DNA of 64,000 nucleotides from Chromatiaceae bacterium (lineage in GTDB: Bacteria; Pseudomonadota; Gammaproteobacteria; Chromatiales; Chromatiaceae), in contig JACKMT010000003.1 in the NCBI GenBank assembly GCA_024235255.1, forward strand, positions 124,001-188,000, given 5' to 3'. The notes under the pieces are model-generated. The model did no database searches. It was not told the origin of the DNA and saw nothing but the letters and a program-made list of their open reading frames with translations. The translations under genes and the position numbers were made by a program. Of this stretch, positions 18,006-27,698 are shown piece by piece; within the stretch, counting starts at the first letter, position 1, and every line of letters begins with the position of its first letter.

Positions 18006-19832
18006 ATGAATCATCCCACGGGTGACTGGAAAAGCAGATATTTCGACAGTCTGGCTGAGCTGGAGCAGAAGGAGCGGCAGTGGCAGTCGGTGGAGTCATC
18101 TCTCAGGCGCTGCATCTCGCGTCTCACATTCATCGGTGACGGCATCGACGTGCAGTTGGACCAGCGCCTGGAACAGCTGAGAAACCGGGTCCGAGGTGAA
18201 CAGAATATCAAGGCGTTGTTGGACGCTGTGGATGAGATTACGCGCCGGGCGGAACGGGCGAGCGAGATCAAGGCACAGAATCCCGCGTTTTCCGCAGAAG
18301 AGTTGATGGCCCAGTTAATCACCGAAGCGAATCTGCCCAAGGCGCTGGAGAAACGTGCACAGGGTTTGACCAAAGCACTCAAAGCAGCACCGATAAAACC
18401 TGAAGTGCTGCAGCATGCCAAGGCCCTGTTGCTGGAAGCGATGACGCCGCCGGCAGCGCAGGAGAGGGAGGCTTCCGCGGGACTCTTCGGGCGGTTGTTT
18501 GCAAAAGATAAAGCCGACGACGACAAGCCGGCGAAAGAGGTTGCCACGGCTGAACAGACAGACCTCTCCCGGCAGATCGAGGGGCAGCGGCTGTTTCTTT
18601 TTTTGCTTGATCGATTAAGCCAGCTAACCAGCGCTGCCGAGCAGTTCAACACGCTTGCAGCGCGCGCCGGTGCCGCGGAAAACAGCCAAGAACTTGAGGA
18701 TCTGGCGCTGGAGCTGGTCCAGTTGATCTCCGGCGAGAGCGCAGAGACCCGGATCGACTCGCTGCCTCCGGTGGATCAGGTATTGCTGCAACTGGTGGAA
18801 CGGCTCGATTTAACGCCTGAGCTGCAGCCCCGTGTTCAGGGTATGAAGCGACAATTGAGCAAAGGGATCGTACAGGACGATATCCTCCCATTGCTGACGG
18901 AGTTGCTGCAGCTGGTGGAGCATGCCAGGCTGCAGGCCGTGCATGAGCGCCAGGAGGTAGAGATGTTTCTGCTGCAGATGACCGAGCAGCTGCAGAAACT
19001 GGATCAGGAGATCAATAGCATTAGCAATACCGGAAGCGACCTGATCGAAGGCGGCAGAAATATCGACCGCGAGATGCAGCAGCAGGTTGCTGATCTGCAA
19101 GAGACAGTGGCGCAGTCAGTCGATCTGAGCGATCTGAAGTTTGCTATAACCAACCGGCTGACGCTTATCCAGGAGCGGCTGCGCGGGCATCGCGGTGACA
19201 CCGAACAGCTGGTTCATGAGTTTGAACGACGCATAGCGCTACTGACATCGCAGCTCGGGGAGATGGAGCAGGAGCGAGGCAGACTCCAGGAAACCGTAGA
19301 AAAAGCGAGAGCCGAAGCGTTTACCGATGCGCTGACCGGCCTGAGCAACCGGCACGCCTTTGACCGCCGTCTGCAGGAAGAGTACGCACGCTGGAGCCGG
19401 TATGGCAATCCGCTGAGCATGATTGTCATCGATGTGGACCATTTTAAAAAGGTGAACGACACCTATGGCCACCTGGCCGGCGATAAGGTTTTGCATGTCA
19501 TCGGGGCGCATCTGAAAAATTCCACCCGCACTATCGACTTCACCGCCCGCTTCGGCGGGGAGGAGTTTGTAGTTCTGCTGCCTGATACCGACATCGGTGG
19601 GGCAAAATCGGTGGCGGAAAAGATTCGGCAGGCGGTTGAACAGAAGCCTTTCCGTTCCGGAAGCAGCCGGGTGAATATCACCGTTTCATGTGGGGTGGCA
19701 TCGTTCCAACAGGGCGATGGCCGAAAAGCGCCTTTCGAGCGAGCCGATGAGGCGCTCTATCTTGCCAAGCGCAGTGGCAGAAATCGATGCTGCAGCGAAG
19801 TGCAGGAAAAATCCAACACTGACTCTCCCTGA
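18006..19832 (+). CDS. Soluble diguanylate cyclase with long helical sensor (608 aa)
   Basis: The C-terminal third (from about 435) is a GGDEF domain with DALTGLSNRHAFDRRL, IDVDHFKKVNDTYGH and an intact GGEEF at 517-521. The product-inhibition site RxxD is present at Arg508-Asp511 with the correct spacing. It should therefore make c-di-GMP and be feedback-controlled. The first 430 residues have no membrane helix and are mostly charged helices, with likely coiled coils around 300-430; they resemble the SiaD/YfiN-unrelated cytoplasmic cyclases with helical input domains. The signal is unknown. It stands alone. Confidence 0.92.
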   Translation: MNHPTGDWKSRYFDSLAELEQKERQWQSVESSLRRCISRLTFIGDGIDVQLDQRLEQLRNRVRGEQNIKALLDAVDEITRRAERASEIKAQNPAFSAEELMAQLITEANLPKALEKRAQGLTKALKAAPIKPEVLQHAKALLLEAMTPPAAQEREASAGLFGRLFAKDKADDDKPAKEVATAEQTDLSRQIEGQRLFLFLLDRLSQLTSAAEQFNTLAARAGAAENSQELEDLALELVQLISGESAETRIDSLPPVDQVLLQLVERLDLTPELQPRVQGMKRQLSKGIVQDDILPLLTELLQLVEHARLQAVHERQEVEMFLLQMTEQLQKLDQEINSISNTGSDLIEGGRNIDREMQQQVADLQETVAQSVDLSDLKFAITNRLTLIQERLRGHRGDTEQLVHEFERRIALLTSQLGEMEQERGRLQETVEKARAEAFTDALTGLSNRHAFDRRLQEEYARWSRYGNPLSMIVIDVDHFKKVNDTYGHLAGDKVLHVIGAHLKNSTRTIDFTARFGGEEFVVLLPDTDIGGAKSVAEKIRQAVEQKPFRSGSSRVNITVSCGVASFQQGDGRKAPFERADEALYLAKRSGRNRCCSEVQEKSNTDSP

Positions 19833-19855
19833 GGCGAAGCCACTGCGAGTATCCA

Positions 19856-19872
19856 GATTCTGTGATAGGTTC
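19856..19872. repeat. Short dispersed repeat, variant GATTCTGTGATAGGTTC
   Basis: This site differs at two positions from the core GATTATGAGATAGGTTC and is followed by TAAT, as in the copy at 27431. It lies between the convergent cyclase and glgP genes. Confidence 0.5.
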
Positions 19873-19924
19873 TAATCGATAACCTTCCCGGTGACTGTCG
19901 CAGCCTCACTTAAGGTTACTGCCG

Positions 19925-22432
19925 TTATTTGGCGGTCAACGGAGGTACGGATTTAAGTTTCCAGATCTCGTCATTGTAGGCACGGATGGTGCGGTCTGAA
20001 GAGAAGAAGCCGCAATTTGCAGTGTTGGCGATACTCAAACGTGCCCATCGGTCGCGATCCTGGTAGGCGGCGGCCACCCTTTTTTGGGCGTCTACGAAAC
20101 TGCGGAAATCGGCGGCCACCAACCAGGGGTCCCCGGGGCTCTTGACGCTATCGATAATCGCATTGAAATGACCCGGTTCGAACTGGTTGAAGTGGCCGCT
20201 TTCCAACAGTGCAAAGACGCGCCGTAAGTCCTCATCGCCTGCGATCAGTTGCAGCGGATTGTAAGCGGAACGCACTTTTCCGAGTTGCTCCGAGTTCACT
20301 CCAAACAGGAAAAAGTTCTCCTCCCCCACCTCATTGCGAATCTCGATATTGGCGCCGTCCAGCGTGCCGATGGTAATCGCTCCATTGAACATGAACTTCA
20401 TGTTGCCGGTGCCTGACGCTTCAGTGCCGGCGGTGGAGATCTGCTCGGAGAGATCTGTGCCGGGTGCGATCACCTCCATTGCCGATACACTGTAGTCGGG
20501 CAGAAAGGCGACCTTGAGCAGATCGCCGACATCCACGTCGTTATTGATGACATTGGCGACGTTGCCGATTAATTTGATAATCCGTTTCGCCATCCAGTAG
20601 CCTGGAGCGGCCTTGCCTGCCAACAATACGCAGCGTGGCGTCCAGCCGTCGATATCGCCCCGTTTGATCCGATCGTAGAGGTGGATCACGTGCAGGATAT
20701 TCAGCGTTTGCCGTTTGTATTCATGAATGCGTTTTACCTGCACATCGAACAGCGCTTCCGGATTGAAGCGTACGCCGCACTGCTTCTCAACCATGGCCGC
20801 AAGCCGCTCCTTGTTGCTCCGTTTTACCGCCAGCCAGCGCTGGCGAAAGCGAGGATCGTCGACGCATGACTGAATCTGGCGCAGCTGTTGCAGATCGGTT
20901 GCCCAGCCCAAGCCAAGCTGTTCCGTAATGAGATTGCTCAACCCCTGGTTGCACTGAACGAGAAAGCGGCGCGGCGTCACCCCATTGGTCTTGTTGTTGA
21001 ATCGCTCCGGCCAGAATTCATAAAAGTCGCGAAAGATCCCCTCTTTCAACAGTCTTGTGTGCAGCGCGGCGACGCCATTGACGGAGAACGAGCCGACGAT
21101 GGCCAGATGAGCCATCCGAATATGCGGTTGAACCCCCTCCTCCACGATAGACATGCGGGACTGCCGATGGGTATCGCCGGGCCATCGCCTCGCCACATTC
21201 GAGAGGAAGCGGGCATTGATCTCGTAAATGATATCCAGGATCCTGGGCAGCATTTCACGGATTACCCAGACCGGCCATTTTTCCAGTGCTTCAGGCAGCA
21301 GTGTATGGTTGGTATAGGCCATACACCCGCCGGTGATCCGCCAAGCTTCGTCCCATCCCAAACCATACTGGTCCATTAACAGGCGCATCAGCTCGGCAAT
21401 CGCAATCGATGGATGGGTGTCATTGAGTTGAAAACAGCTGTGATGGTCGAAAGTGCTGAAATCGGTGCCGTAATCGCGCACCCAGCGCCGTATCACATCT
21501 TGCAGCGCCGCCGACGTAAGAAAATATTGCTGGCGCAGACGCAGCACCTTGCCCTGCTCCGTAGCATCGTCCGGGTAGAGGACCTTGGTGATATTTTCGG
21601 CATTGGTTTTTTCGGCTACTGCTTCCGGATAGAGGCCGGCGCTGAACTTGCCCAGATCGAACTCTTCGGTTGGGACGGCTTTCCATAAGCGTACCGTATT
21701 CACAGTGCCGTTTTCGTAGCCTGGTACCGGCAGGTCGTAGGGGATGGCAAGCACATCCTCGGTCTCTATCCAGCGTACACGCAGTCCCTCGCTTCGGTTT
21801 TGCGTGTACTCAACGCGGCCGCCGAATTTCACACGCTGCTTGAACTCCGGGCGTTCCAGCTCCCAGGGATTGCCGTGCACCAGCCAGTGATCCGGCTCTT
21901 CGACCTGGTAGCCGTTTTTTATCAGCTGCCGGAAAATACCGTACTCATAGCGAATGCCGTGCCCCATGACCGGCAGTTGCAGCGTAGCGCAGCTGTCCAC
22001 AAAACATGCCGCCAATCGGCCCAGTCCGCCGTTGCCGAGCCCGGCGTCGCGTTCATAGTCGATGATATCATCCAGTTTCAGACGAAGAATCTGCAGTGCC
22101 TCTGCGGTGGCTTCGGTCACGCCAAGATTCAACATGGCATTGGGCAGGCTTCTACCCATCAGCCACTCCATCGACAGATAGTAGGCTCTTTTGCAGCGGG
22201 TCTGCTGATAGGAGTAGTGGGTATTTTTCCAGCGCTCCATCAGTCGGTCGCGCAGCGTAATGACGACAGCGTGATAGACATGATGAGCCGAGATCGAATG
22301 CTTGTCGCATCCGAGGGTGTGGTTGAAATGCCGGCGAATGTCGGCTGCCAGGCAGGCAGCATCCATTCCCAAGTCTGCCATATCCACCAACAATGGTTGC
22401 GGAAGATTGGTACGCGGATCCTCTGGTGGCAT
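19925..22432 (-). CDS. glgP: Glycogen/starch phosphorylase (835 aa)
   Basis: GlgP releases glucose-1-phosphate from glycogen or maltodextrin. Family signatures are abundant: YYLSMEWLMGRSLPNAMLNL as separate blocks, GNGGLGRLAACF, HPSIAIAELMRLL, FNNKTNGVTPRRF, RIHEYKRQTLN, and the pyridoxal-phosphate site EASGTGNMKFMFNG. Length is typical for the bacterial enzyme. A GAGGGAG ribosome site precedes the ATG. The PHA synthase gene lies upstream on the same strand with 127 bases between, so two carbon-storage genes are adjacent, although each may have its own promoter. Confidence 0.97.
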   Translation of the reverse strand: MPPEDPRTNLPQPLLVDMADLGMDAACLAADIRRHFNHTLGCDKHSISAHHVYHAVVITLRDRLMERWKNTHYSYQQTRCKRAYYLSMEWLMGRSLPNAMLNLGVTEATAEALQILRLKLDDIIDYERDAGLGNGGLGRLAACFVDSCATLQLPVMGHGIRYEYGIFRQLIKNGYQVEEPDHWLVHGNPWELERPEFKQRVKFGGRVEYTQNRSEGLRVRWIETEDVLAIPYDLPVPGYENGTVNTVRLWKAVPTEEFDLGKFSAGLYPEAVAEKTNAENITKVLYPDDATEQGKVLRLRQQYFLTSAALQDVIRRWVRDYGTDFSTFDHHSCFQLNDTHPSIAIAELMRLLMDQYGLGWDEAWRITGGCMAYTNHTLLPEALEKWPVWVIREMLPRILDIIYEINARFLSNVARRWPGDTHRQSRMSIVEEGVQPHIRMAHLAIVGSFSVNGVAALHTRLLKEGIFRDFYEFWPERFNNKTNGVTPRRFLVQCNQGLSNLITEQLGLGWATDLQQLRQIQSCVDDPRFRQRWLAVKRSNKERLAAMVEKQCGVRFNPEALFDVQVKRIHEYKRQTLNILHVIHLYDRIKRGDIDGWTPRCVLLAGKAAPGYWMAKRIIKLIGNVANVINNDVDVGDLLKVAFLPDYSVSAMEVIAPGTDLSEQISTAGTEASGTGNMKFMFNGAITIGTLDGANIEIRNEVGEENFFLFGVNSEQLGKVRSAYNPLQLIAGDEDLRRVFALLESGHFNQFEPGHFNAIIDSVKSPGDPWLVAADFRSFVDAQKRVAAAYQDRDRWARLSIANTANCGFFSSDRTIRAYNDEIWKLKSVPPLTAK

Positions 22433-22454
22433 AGCACACTCCCTCGCTCAGCTT

Positions 22455-22488
22455 GAGCGGCCGGTCGAATCACTCGGCCGGCCCGCTC
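22455..22488. other. GC-rich inverted repeat ahead of glgP
   Basis: GAGCGGCCGG (22455-22464) can pair with CCGGCCCGCTC (22478-22488) with one bulged base. It lies 23 bases upstream of the glgP start, between phaC and glgP. No T-tract follows on the minus strand, so it may be a weak terminator or an mRNA stem rather than a strong terminator. Confidence 0.35.
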
Positions 22489-22559
22489 CTTCTCGTGGGT
22501 TATCGTTTTTTTAACGAACAGATGATGACAGCATATTCTTACAAAAATGTTGCTGCACG

Positions 22560-24416
22560 CTATTTTTGAAAGATATAGGTACCGGGCGCATCGCAGAGGG
22601 GCGGATAACCGGCATCCGGCGCGCCCATCGCCGGTGGATCGACCGGATCGCCGGACTTCGCTGCCAGCCATTTTTGCCAGGCCGGCCACCATGAACCTTC
22701 GTTGTGGGTTGTCCGCTGCTGCCAGGTATCCGGGTCCATGTAGATGCCCTGTCCCGGCCGTGATGCCATCTGATAATGGCGGTGCGGGTGGCCTGGCTCG
22801 CTGATGATTCCCGCGTTGTGTCCGCCTGAGGTGAGCAGAAAAGTCACATTGCGCGAATTGGCCAGCAGGTTGATTTTATAGACCGATTTCCATGGCGCCA
22901 CATGATCCGTTTCGGTGCCGACGGCAAATATGGGTACCTGAATATCGCTGATCGCCACCGGATTTCCGTTCACCTGATAACGGCCTGAAGCCAGGTCGTT
23001 ATTGAGGAAGAGTCTGCGCAGATATTCGGAGTGCATGCGGTATGGCATGCGGGTCTGATCTTCGTTCCAGGCCATCATGTCGTTTGGCGGCTGCCGGTTG
23101 CCCAGCAAGTAGTCACGCACGATGCGCGACCAGATCAGATCGTTGGAACGCAACAGTTGAAACGCACCGGACATGTGGCGGCTGTCCAGCACTCCGCGGT
23201 CCCACATCATGCTTTCGAGGAAGCTCACCTGCGTCTCATTGACGAACAGCATCAACTCGCCCGCTTCGCTGAAATCCGTCTGGGCAGCCAGCAGCGAGAC
23301 CGATTTCAGCCGCTGATCGCAGGCGCGCCCCAGCGCCGCTGCCGCGATCGCCAGTAAGGTGCCGCCCAGGCAGTAGCCGGCCGCGTGAATCTGTCGGCCG
23401 GGCTGGATGGAGGTGACGGCATCGAGCGCAGTCATGATGCCTTCGTGCAGATAGTCCTCCATTCCCAGATGGCGGTCTTCGCTGGTTGGATTGCGCCACG
23501 ACAGCATGAATACGGTATGGCCCTGCTGCACCAGATATTTGACCATCGAGTTGTGCGGGGAGAGATCGAGTATGTAGTACTTCATTATCCACGCCGGTAC
23601 GATCAGCAGCGGCTCCGGGTGTACCTTGTCAGTGGCAGGCGCGTACTGAATCAGTTCGATGAGGTGGTTGCGGAACACCACCTTTCCCGGTGTTACCGCC
23701 ACCTGTTCGCCCGGCTTGAACTGCTCGCTGCCGAGCGATTTCTCTCCGCGCGAAAGCCGCATCCAGTCCTCCCACCAGTTGCGCTGGCCGCGCACCAGAT
23801 TCATACCCCCTTCTTTGAGCGTTGTCTCGATCACTTCCGGGTTGGTGTGCGGGAAATTGGACGGAGAAACGAGGTCGAGCAGCTGGCGTGTCACGAAGGT
23901 GACGAGATCTTTCTGGTTCTTTGTCAGTGCCGGCACGCCGGTGGTGGCGTTGGCCCACCACTGTTGGGTAAGCAGGAACGATTGGCTCATCAGATTGAAC
24001 GGCCAGTGCTGCCAACCGGGTGAGCGGAAGCGCTGATCCTGCGGCAGGGGTAAGACCGCCGGCGGCGTATTCGCGGGATCGGTTATCGACTGGGCTGCGT
24101 AGAGTGAAAATCTGAGCATTTTGCGCACGGCTTTTTCCGTCAGTCGTGCATGCGTACCGGGCGACCAGGCCAGCTTTACCCACCAGTCGAGCAATGCCAG
24201 CGGAATGACCTTGGGATCGGTGCCGCCGGTGAATCCGGCCACGAACGCGTTGAACATTCGATCCAGCGTAATGGCAACCTGAGGACTGAACTGGGACGGA
24301 GGAAGTACGTAAAACGGCCTGCAGGCGCCGGGCTCCTGTTGTGGGGTTTGGCTGAGTGACTGCGGTTTTGTTGTTTCGGCTAACGCAGCAGGCTTAGTCT
24401 CGGAATTGACAGACAT
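22560..24416 (-). CDS. phaC: Class I poly(3-hydroxyalkanoate) synthase (618 aa)
   Basis: PhaC polymerises hydroxyacyl-CoA into PHA granules. The lipase-like box is GYCLGG with the nucleophile Cys349, and the catalytic Asp and His are in TETDHVAPW and SGGHNAGI. Segments NWWEDW, PAWIMKYYILDLSP and VFMLSWRNP are synthase signatures. The length fits class I, which needs no PhaE or PhaR subunit. The ribosome site AAGGAG is good. The divergent upstream gap contains an inverted repeat GGTCA-GAT-TGACC (24468-24480) that could be an operator. Phasin genes lie at 31, 47.8 and 48.2 kb, not adjacent. Confidence 0.96.
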   Translation of the reverse strand: MSVNSETKPAALAETTKPQSLSQTPQQEPGACRPFYVLPPSQFSPQVAITLDRMFNAFVAGFTGGTDPKVIPLALLDWWVKLAWSPGTHARLTEKAVRKMLRFSLYAAQSITDPANTPPAVLPLPQDQRFRSPGWQHWPFNLMSQSFLLTQQWWANATTGVPALTKNQKDLVTFVTRQLLDLVSPSNFPHTNPEVIETTLKEGGMNLVRGQRNWWEDWMRLSRGEKSLGSEQFKPGEQVAVTPGKVVFRNHLIELIQYAPATDKVHPEPLLIVPAWIMKYYILDLSPHNSMVKYLVQQGHTVFMLSWRNPTSEDRHLGMEDYLHEGIMTALDAVTSIQPGRQIHAAGYCLGGTLLAIAAAALGRACDQRLKSVSLLAAQTDFSEAGELMLFVNETQVSFLESMMWDRGVLDSRHMSGAFQLLRSNDLIWSRIVRDYLLGNRQPPNDMMAWNEDQTRMPYRMHSEYLRRLFLNNDLASGRYQVNGNPVAISDIQVPIFAVGTETDHVAPWKSVYKINLLANSRNVTFLLTSGGHNAGIISEPGHPHRHYQMASRPGQGIYMDPDTWQQRTTHNEGSWWPAWQKWLAAKSGDPVDPPAMGAPDAGYPPLCDAPGTYIFQK

Positions 24417-24649
24417 GACAACTCCTTACAAAAACGATTTAACGATCCGATCAGACTAAAGCATAGTGGTCAGATTGACCGGCGTAAATGATTTGCACCA
24501 TCTGTTGCCCGGCGTTTATTCCGGGATTGCCTGAAAACATGATCCCGATCAAGTGGCACAGCGTCTCTCCCATTCAATTCCGATACTTCCCGCCGGCTGC
24601 AACAGACTGCATAATACCTCTTCCTCAAAATTGACGTGGAAAACGCACT

Positions 24650-25606
24650 ATGACCCGATCAGCCACCCAATCCCTGATTGCCGCAGCTATGCTCTGTGTC
24701 TGCCAGACGGCTGTTGCTTACGATCTGCCGCCGCTCAATTTGGGCCTGACCAGTTTTCTCGATGGCGGCCCGCCGGCGGGACCCGGCATCTATTTCGCAC
24801 AATACCTGCAGCACTATTCCAGCGATACGCTCGAAGATGGGCCGCCGGATCACGATGTGGAAGCGTTGATCGGTGCAACCCAGCTCATCTACCAGTCCGG
24901 CACGCCGAGCTTCCTCGGTGCCAAGCCTGGACTGGACCTCATCCTCTTTAGCGCCGATCTGGATGTGGATCCGGATAACAGTCCGGCGCTGCAGGCGAAC
25001 AGCTCCGGTGTCGGCGATCTGTTGATCGGAGCCTATCTGCAATGGGATCCCATCATGGGAGCGAACGGGCCGCTTTTCATGCACCGGATCGAACTGCAGA
25101 TGATCTTCCCGACCGGCAAATACGATGACGAGCACGAACTCAATCCGGGCAGCAACATCTTCTACTTCAACCCTTACTGGGCCGCCACACTTTTTCACAC
25201 GCCCGAATGGACCACCTCCTGGCGGCTGCACTATCTGTGGAACGGCAAGAACGACGATCCGAGCGCAAGAACGCGCGGGGCCATTCAGTCGACACGGCCG
25301 GATCTGGACGTCGATGACATTCAGGCAGGGCAGGCGGTTCACCTGAACTTCGCCACCGCCTATGAGGTGATTCCGAAGCGGCTCCGGCTGGGCATCAACG
25401 GCTACTATCTGAAGCAGATCACCGATACAGAAGTTGATGGGGAGGATCTGGCCGGACGCAAGGAGGAGGTCTTTGCTATCGGGCCCGGCGCGGTGCTGCA
25501 TCTATCGCAGGATACCCACCTCTTTTTTAATGCTTACTTTGAGACAGACGCTGAAAACCGCACCCGTGGCGACCGCTACAACCTGCGTTTGGTGCATCAC
25601 TTCTGA
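24650..25606 (+). CDS. SphA/MetA-type outer-membrane protein (318 aa)
   Basis: A signal peptide (residues 1-23, ending AVAYD) is followed by a beta-rich protein with many alternating aromatic segments, ending in the outer-membrane C-terminal signature RLVHHF. Segments such as GIYFAQYLQHYSS, GDLLIGAYLQWDP, FPTGKYD and NPYWAATLF match the Phenol_MetA_deg/SphA family of putative outer-membrane channels. These are linked to hydrophobic substrate uptake, but the cargo here is unknown. It is divergent from phaC and ends at a strong terminator. Confidence 0.88.
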   Translation: MTRSATQSLIAAAMLCVCQTAVAYDLPPLNLGLTSFLDGGPPAGPGIYFAQYLQHYSSDTLEDGPPDHDVEALIGATQLIYQSGTPSFLGAKPGLDLILFSADLDVDPDNSPALQANSSGVGDLLIGAYLQWDPIMGANGPLFMHRIELQMIFPTGKYDDEHELNPGSNIFYFNPYWAATLFHTPEWTTSWRLHYLWNGKNDDPSARTRGAIQSTRPDLDVDDIQAGQAVHLNFATAYEVIPKRLRLGINGYYLKQITDTEVDGEDLAGRKEEVFAIGPGAVLHLSQDTHLFFNAYFETDAENRTRGDRYNLRLVHHF

Positions 25607-25667
25607 GTAGCGTGCGTTGCGATGGGGCAGATCGCATTGCGCAAAATGCAAATTCCTTAAATCACAA

Positions 25668-25699
25668 AAAAGCGTGGAGTCAATTGACTCCACGCTTTT
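25668..25699. terminator. Bidirectional terminator between the SphA-type gene and mgtE
   Basis: A perfect 32-base palindrome (left half AAAAGCGTGGAGTCAA) lies between two convergent genes. It has A-runs on one side and T-runs on the other, so it can end transcription from both strands. Confidence 0.93.
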
Positions 25700-25742
25700 G
25701 CACAACTCTGTAGCAGTCGGCCGGACCGCGCCCGATCGATAA

Positions 25743-27107
25743 TCACATCGCGGTAAGCTGCGGCAGGAAAATGGTGGCAACACTGAGCACCAGGAAGAAG
25801 CCGCACATATCGGTCACCGTGGTGAGAATCGGGCCGGAGGCGACGGCCGGGTCCACCTTCAGACGTTTGAGCAGCAGCGGAATGGTACCGCCGAGCGAGA
25901 CCGCCACCAGGGTGTTGCACATCAGTGCGATACCGACGACTATGCCCAGATAGGGATTGCCTTTCCATATCAGTGCGGCGATCGCGATCAGGCAGCCGAG
26001 GACGAGGCCGTTGATCAATCCGACCTTCACCTCCTGCAGCCATACCCGGGCGGCTTCGTAAGGTTTGACGATGCCAAGCGAGAGTTCGCGCATGCTGACG
26101 GCGACAGCCTGATTCCCCGAGCAGCCGCTCATATCGGATACGATCGGCAGAAACACCGCCAGCGCGATGACCGCACTCAGCGTCTCTTCGTACAGTGCGA
26201 TGACACTGGCGGCAATGATGTTCAGCACAATGTTAAGACTGAGCCAGGAGAGCCGGCGCCGTGTCCGGATGAGCAGCGGCATGGAGCGAATCTCGTCACC
26301 GCCGACGATACCCTGCGATTTCAGGTGATCGGCATCCGCCCGCTCCTGCAGCGCCCGGGTAAGGTCCTCCCGCCGCAATATTCCCAGCAGTTTCTGATGG
26401 TCGTCCACGACCGCCACCGCCGGCAGCTGGTGGCACTCGAACATGCTGTCCAGTTCATCGAGACCGAAGTTGACCGAAACAAACCGGGCCGGTTTGATGA
26501 TTTTGCTCAGCGGTAGCGAGCGCCGGGAGAGTACCAGGCTCTGCAGATCGATGCCGCCGATCAGCGTGCCTGCGGGCGAGACAACATAGACGTGTGCATC
26601 CTGTTCCGGACGATTTTCCACCCACTCACTAAGTCCGCTCAGGGCATCGCTCACCAACGCGGTCTCGGGAAAAGCGAGATACTCGGTCACCATCAATCCG
26701 CCGGCAAGATCATCCGAATAGCGAATAAGTTCTCTTGCTTCCGCCGCACTTTCCGGCGTCATCTCGGCCAGGATCGCCTCAGCTTCCTGATTTTCCATGT
26801 CGGCCAATACGTCGGCCTGCTCGGCGCTCTCCATTTCGCTTATGATGGACGCCGCGTTGCTCGCAGGGAGCTGTTCGATAAAGTCGGCAGCATGCTCGGG
26901 CGGAATCTCCTCCATGAAGTCCGCAGCTTCTGTAGGCGACAGGGTTGTGAGGATGAGTTCGCGTTCGTCTGGACTCAGACGCAGCAGGGCACGAAAGGCT
27001 TCGCTCGGGCCGATCGCCTCGAGGAATACCTCCAGCTCCTGCTGTTCTCCGGCTTCAGCGTAGTACTTAAGCTGTATCCAGGGCTCAAACCTGGTGCTGT
27101 CTGTCAT
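25743..27107 (-). CDS. mgtE: Magnesium transporter MgtE (454 aa)
   Basis: The order of domains is that of MgtE: an N-terminal helical superhelix (about 1-130, with repeated EEIPPEHAADFIEQLP-like units), two CBS domains (about 135-255), and a membrane domain of five helices from about 280 containing FLPIVSDMSGCSGNQA and PYLGIVVGIALMCNT. It is a magnesium-gated channel in the inner membrane. The start at 27107 follows CGGAGA; an upstream in-frame ATG at 27140 is less likely. I see no M-box riboswitch upstream. Confidence 0.95.
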   Translation of the reverse strand: MTDSTRFEPWIQLKYYAEAGEQQELEVFLEAIGPSEAFRALLRLSPDERELILTTLSPTEAADFMEEIPPEHAADFIEQLPASNAASIISEMESAEQADVLADMENQEAEAILAEMTPESAAEARELIRYSDDLAGGLMVTEYLAFPETALVSDALSGLSEWVENRPEQDAHVYVVSPAGTLIGGIDLQSLVLSRRSLPLSKIIKPARFVSVNFGLDELDSMFECHQLPAVAVVDDHQKLLGILRREDLTRALQERADADHLKSQGIVGGDEIRSMPLLIRTRRRLSWLSLNIVLNIIAASVIALYEETLSAVIALAVFLPIVSDMSGCSGNQAVAVSMRELSLGIVKPYEAARVWLQEVKVGLINGLVLGCLIAIAALIWKGNPYLGIVVGIALMCNTLVAVSLGGTIPLLLKRLKVDPAVASGPILTTVTDMCGFFLVLSVATIFLPQLTAM

Positions 27108-27698
27108 ATCAAATTCTCCGGGTGAAAGTGACGCCTGCATGCAGATGCTGCGCCTTGTTCAAGGGTGAAGAGAGTGTGCTGAATGGATTTTAACCCGAAG
27201 ATTTCATAAATTTGCGCCGATATCGCGCAGTATATTGCTTTCACAAGGAAATTTCCGAAGGAGTGGCGTATCAGTGACTACGGCCGACTGAGGAAATATT
27301 TCTTGTGGAATCAAGAGACAAGCGAGATCAAGCATGATTTATGAAAGATTCGGGTTAAGTAAGCGCAGTCCGGTTAGTATAGTAGTGATGCCGGTTTTTG
27401 CGAACAAATCCGATGGGTCCGTAAATAGGCGATGAGATAGTTTCTAATTGTCGATTCATGCCGGCCGGTCGGAAGCATAATTTACGGCAGTGCGCGGACT
27501 TCTCTCGGTTTGCACAGCCAATACCCCGCACTCCCTCGGTTCGGTTGTCGTTTATTGCGGGCAGTCTGAGTGACAACCCGCCGCTAAACCAGAGAAGTAC
27601 CCGGCTGTTTTGTGTATTGCAGACAAATCACAGATGCAATTCCGGCTGCGCCGGGATGAGTGGACTATAACAAGCGTTTTTTTAACGCTGCTTCGGCA
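27108..27698. other. Gene-poor region of 590 bases with a decayed short repeat
   Basis: The stretch lies upstream of mgtE and downstream of the HAD phosphatase gene. A variant of the short dispersed repeat (GATGAGATAGTTTCTAATT) is at 27431-27449. Open frames of about 70 codons exist on both strands but lack ribosome sites and recognisable motifs. Confidence 0.4.

Noticed and set aside
24659..25501. Long antisense frame opposite the SphA-type gene (280 codons)
   Set aside because: It lies wholly opposite a gene with signal peptide and outer-membrane signature, and itself has no motif. High GC creates such shadows throughout the window.
27108..27400. Possible magnesium (M-box) riboswitch upstream of mgtE
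   Set aside because: No conserved M-box segments are visible. A covariance search would be needed to exclude it fully.
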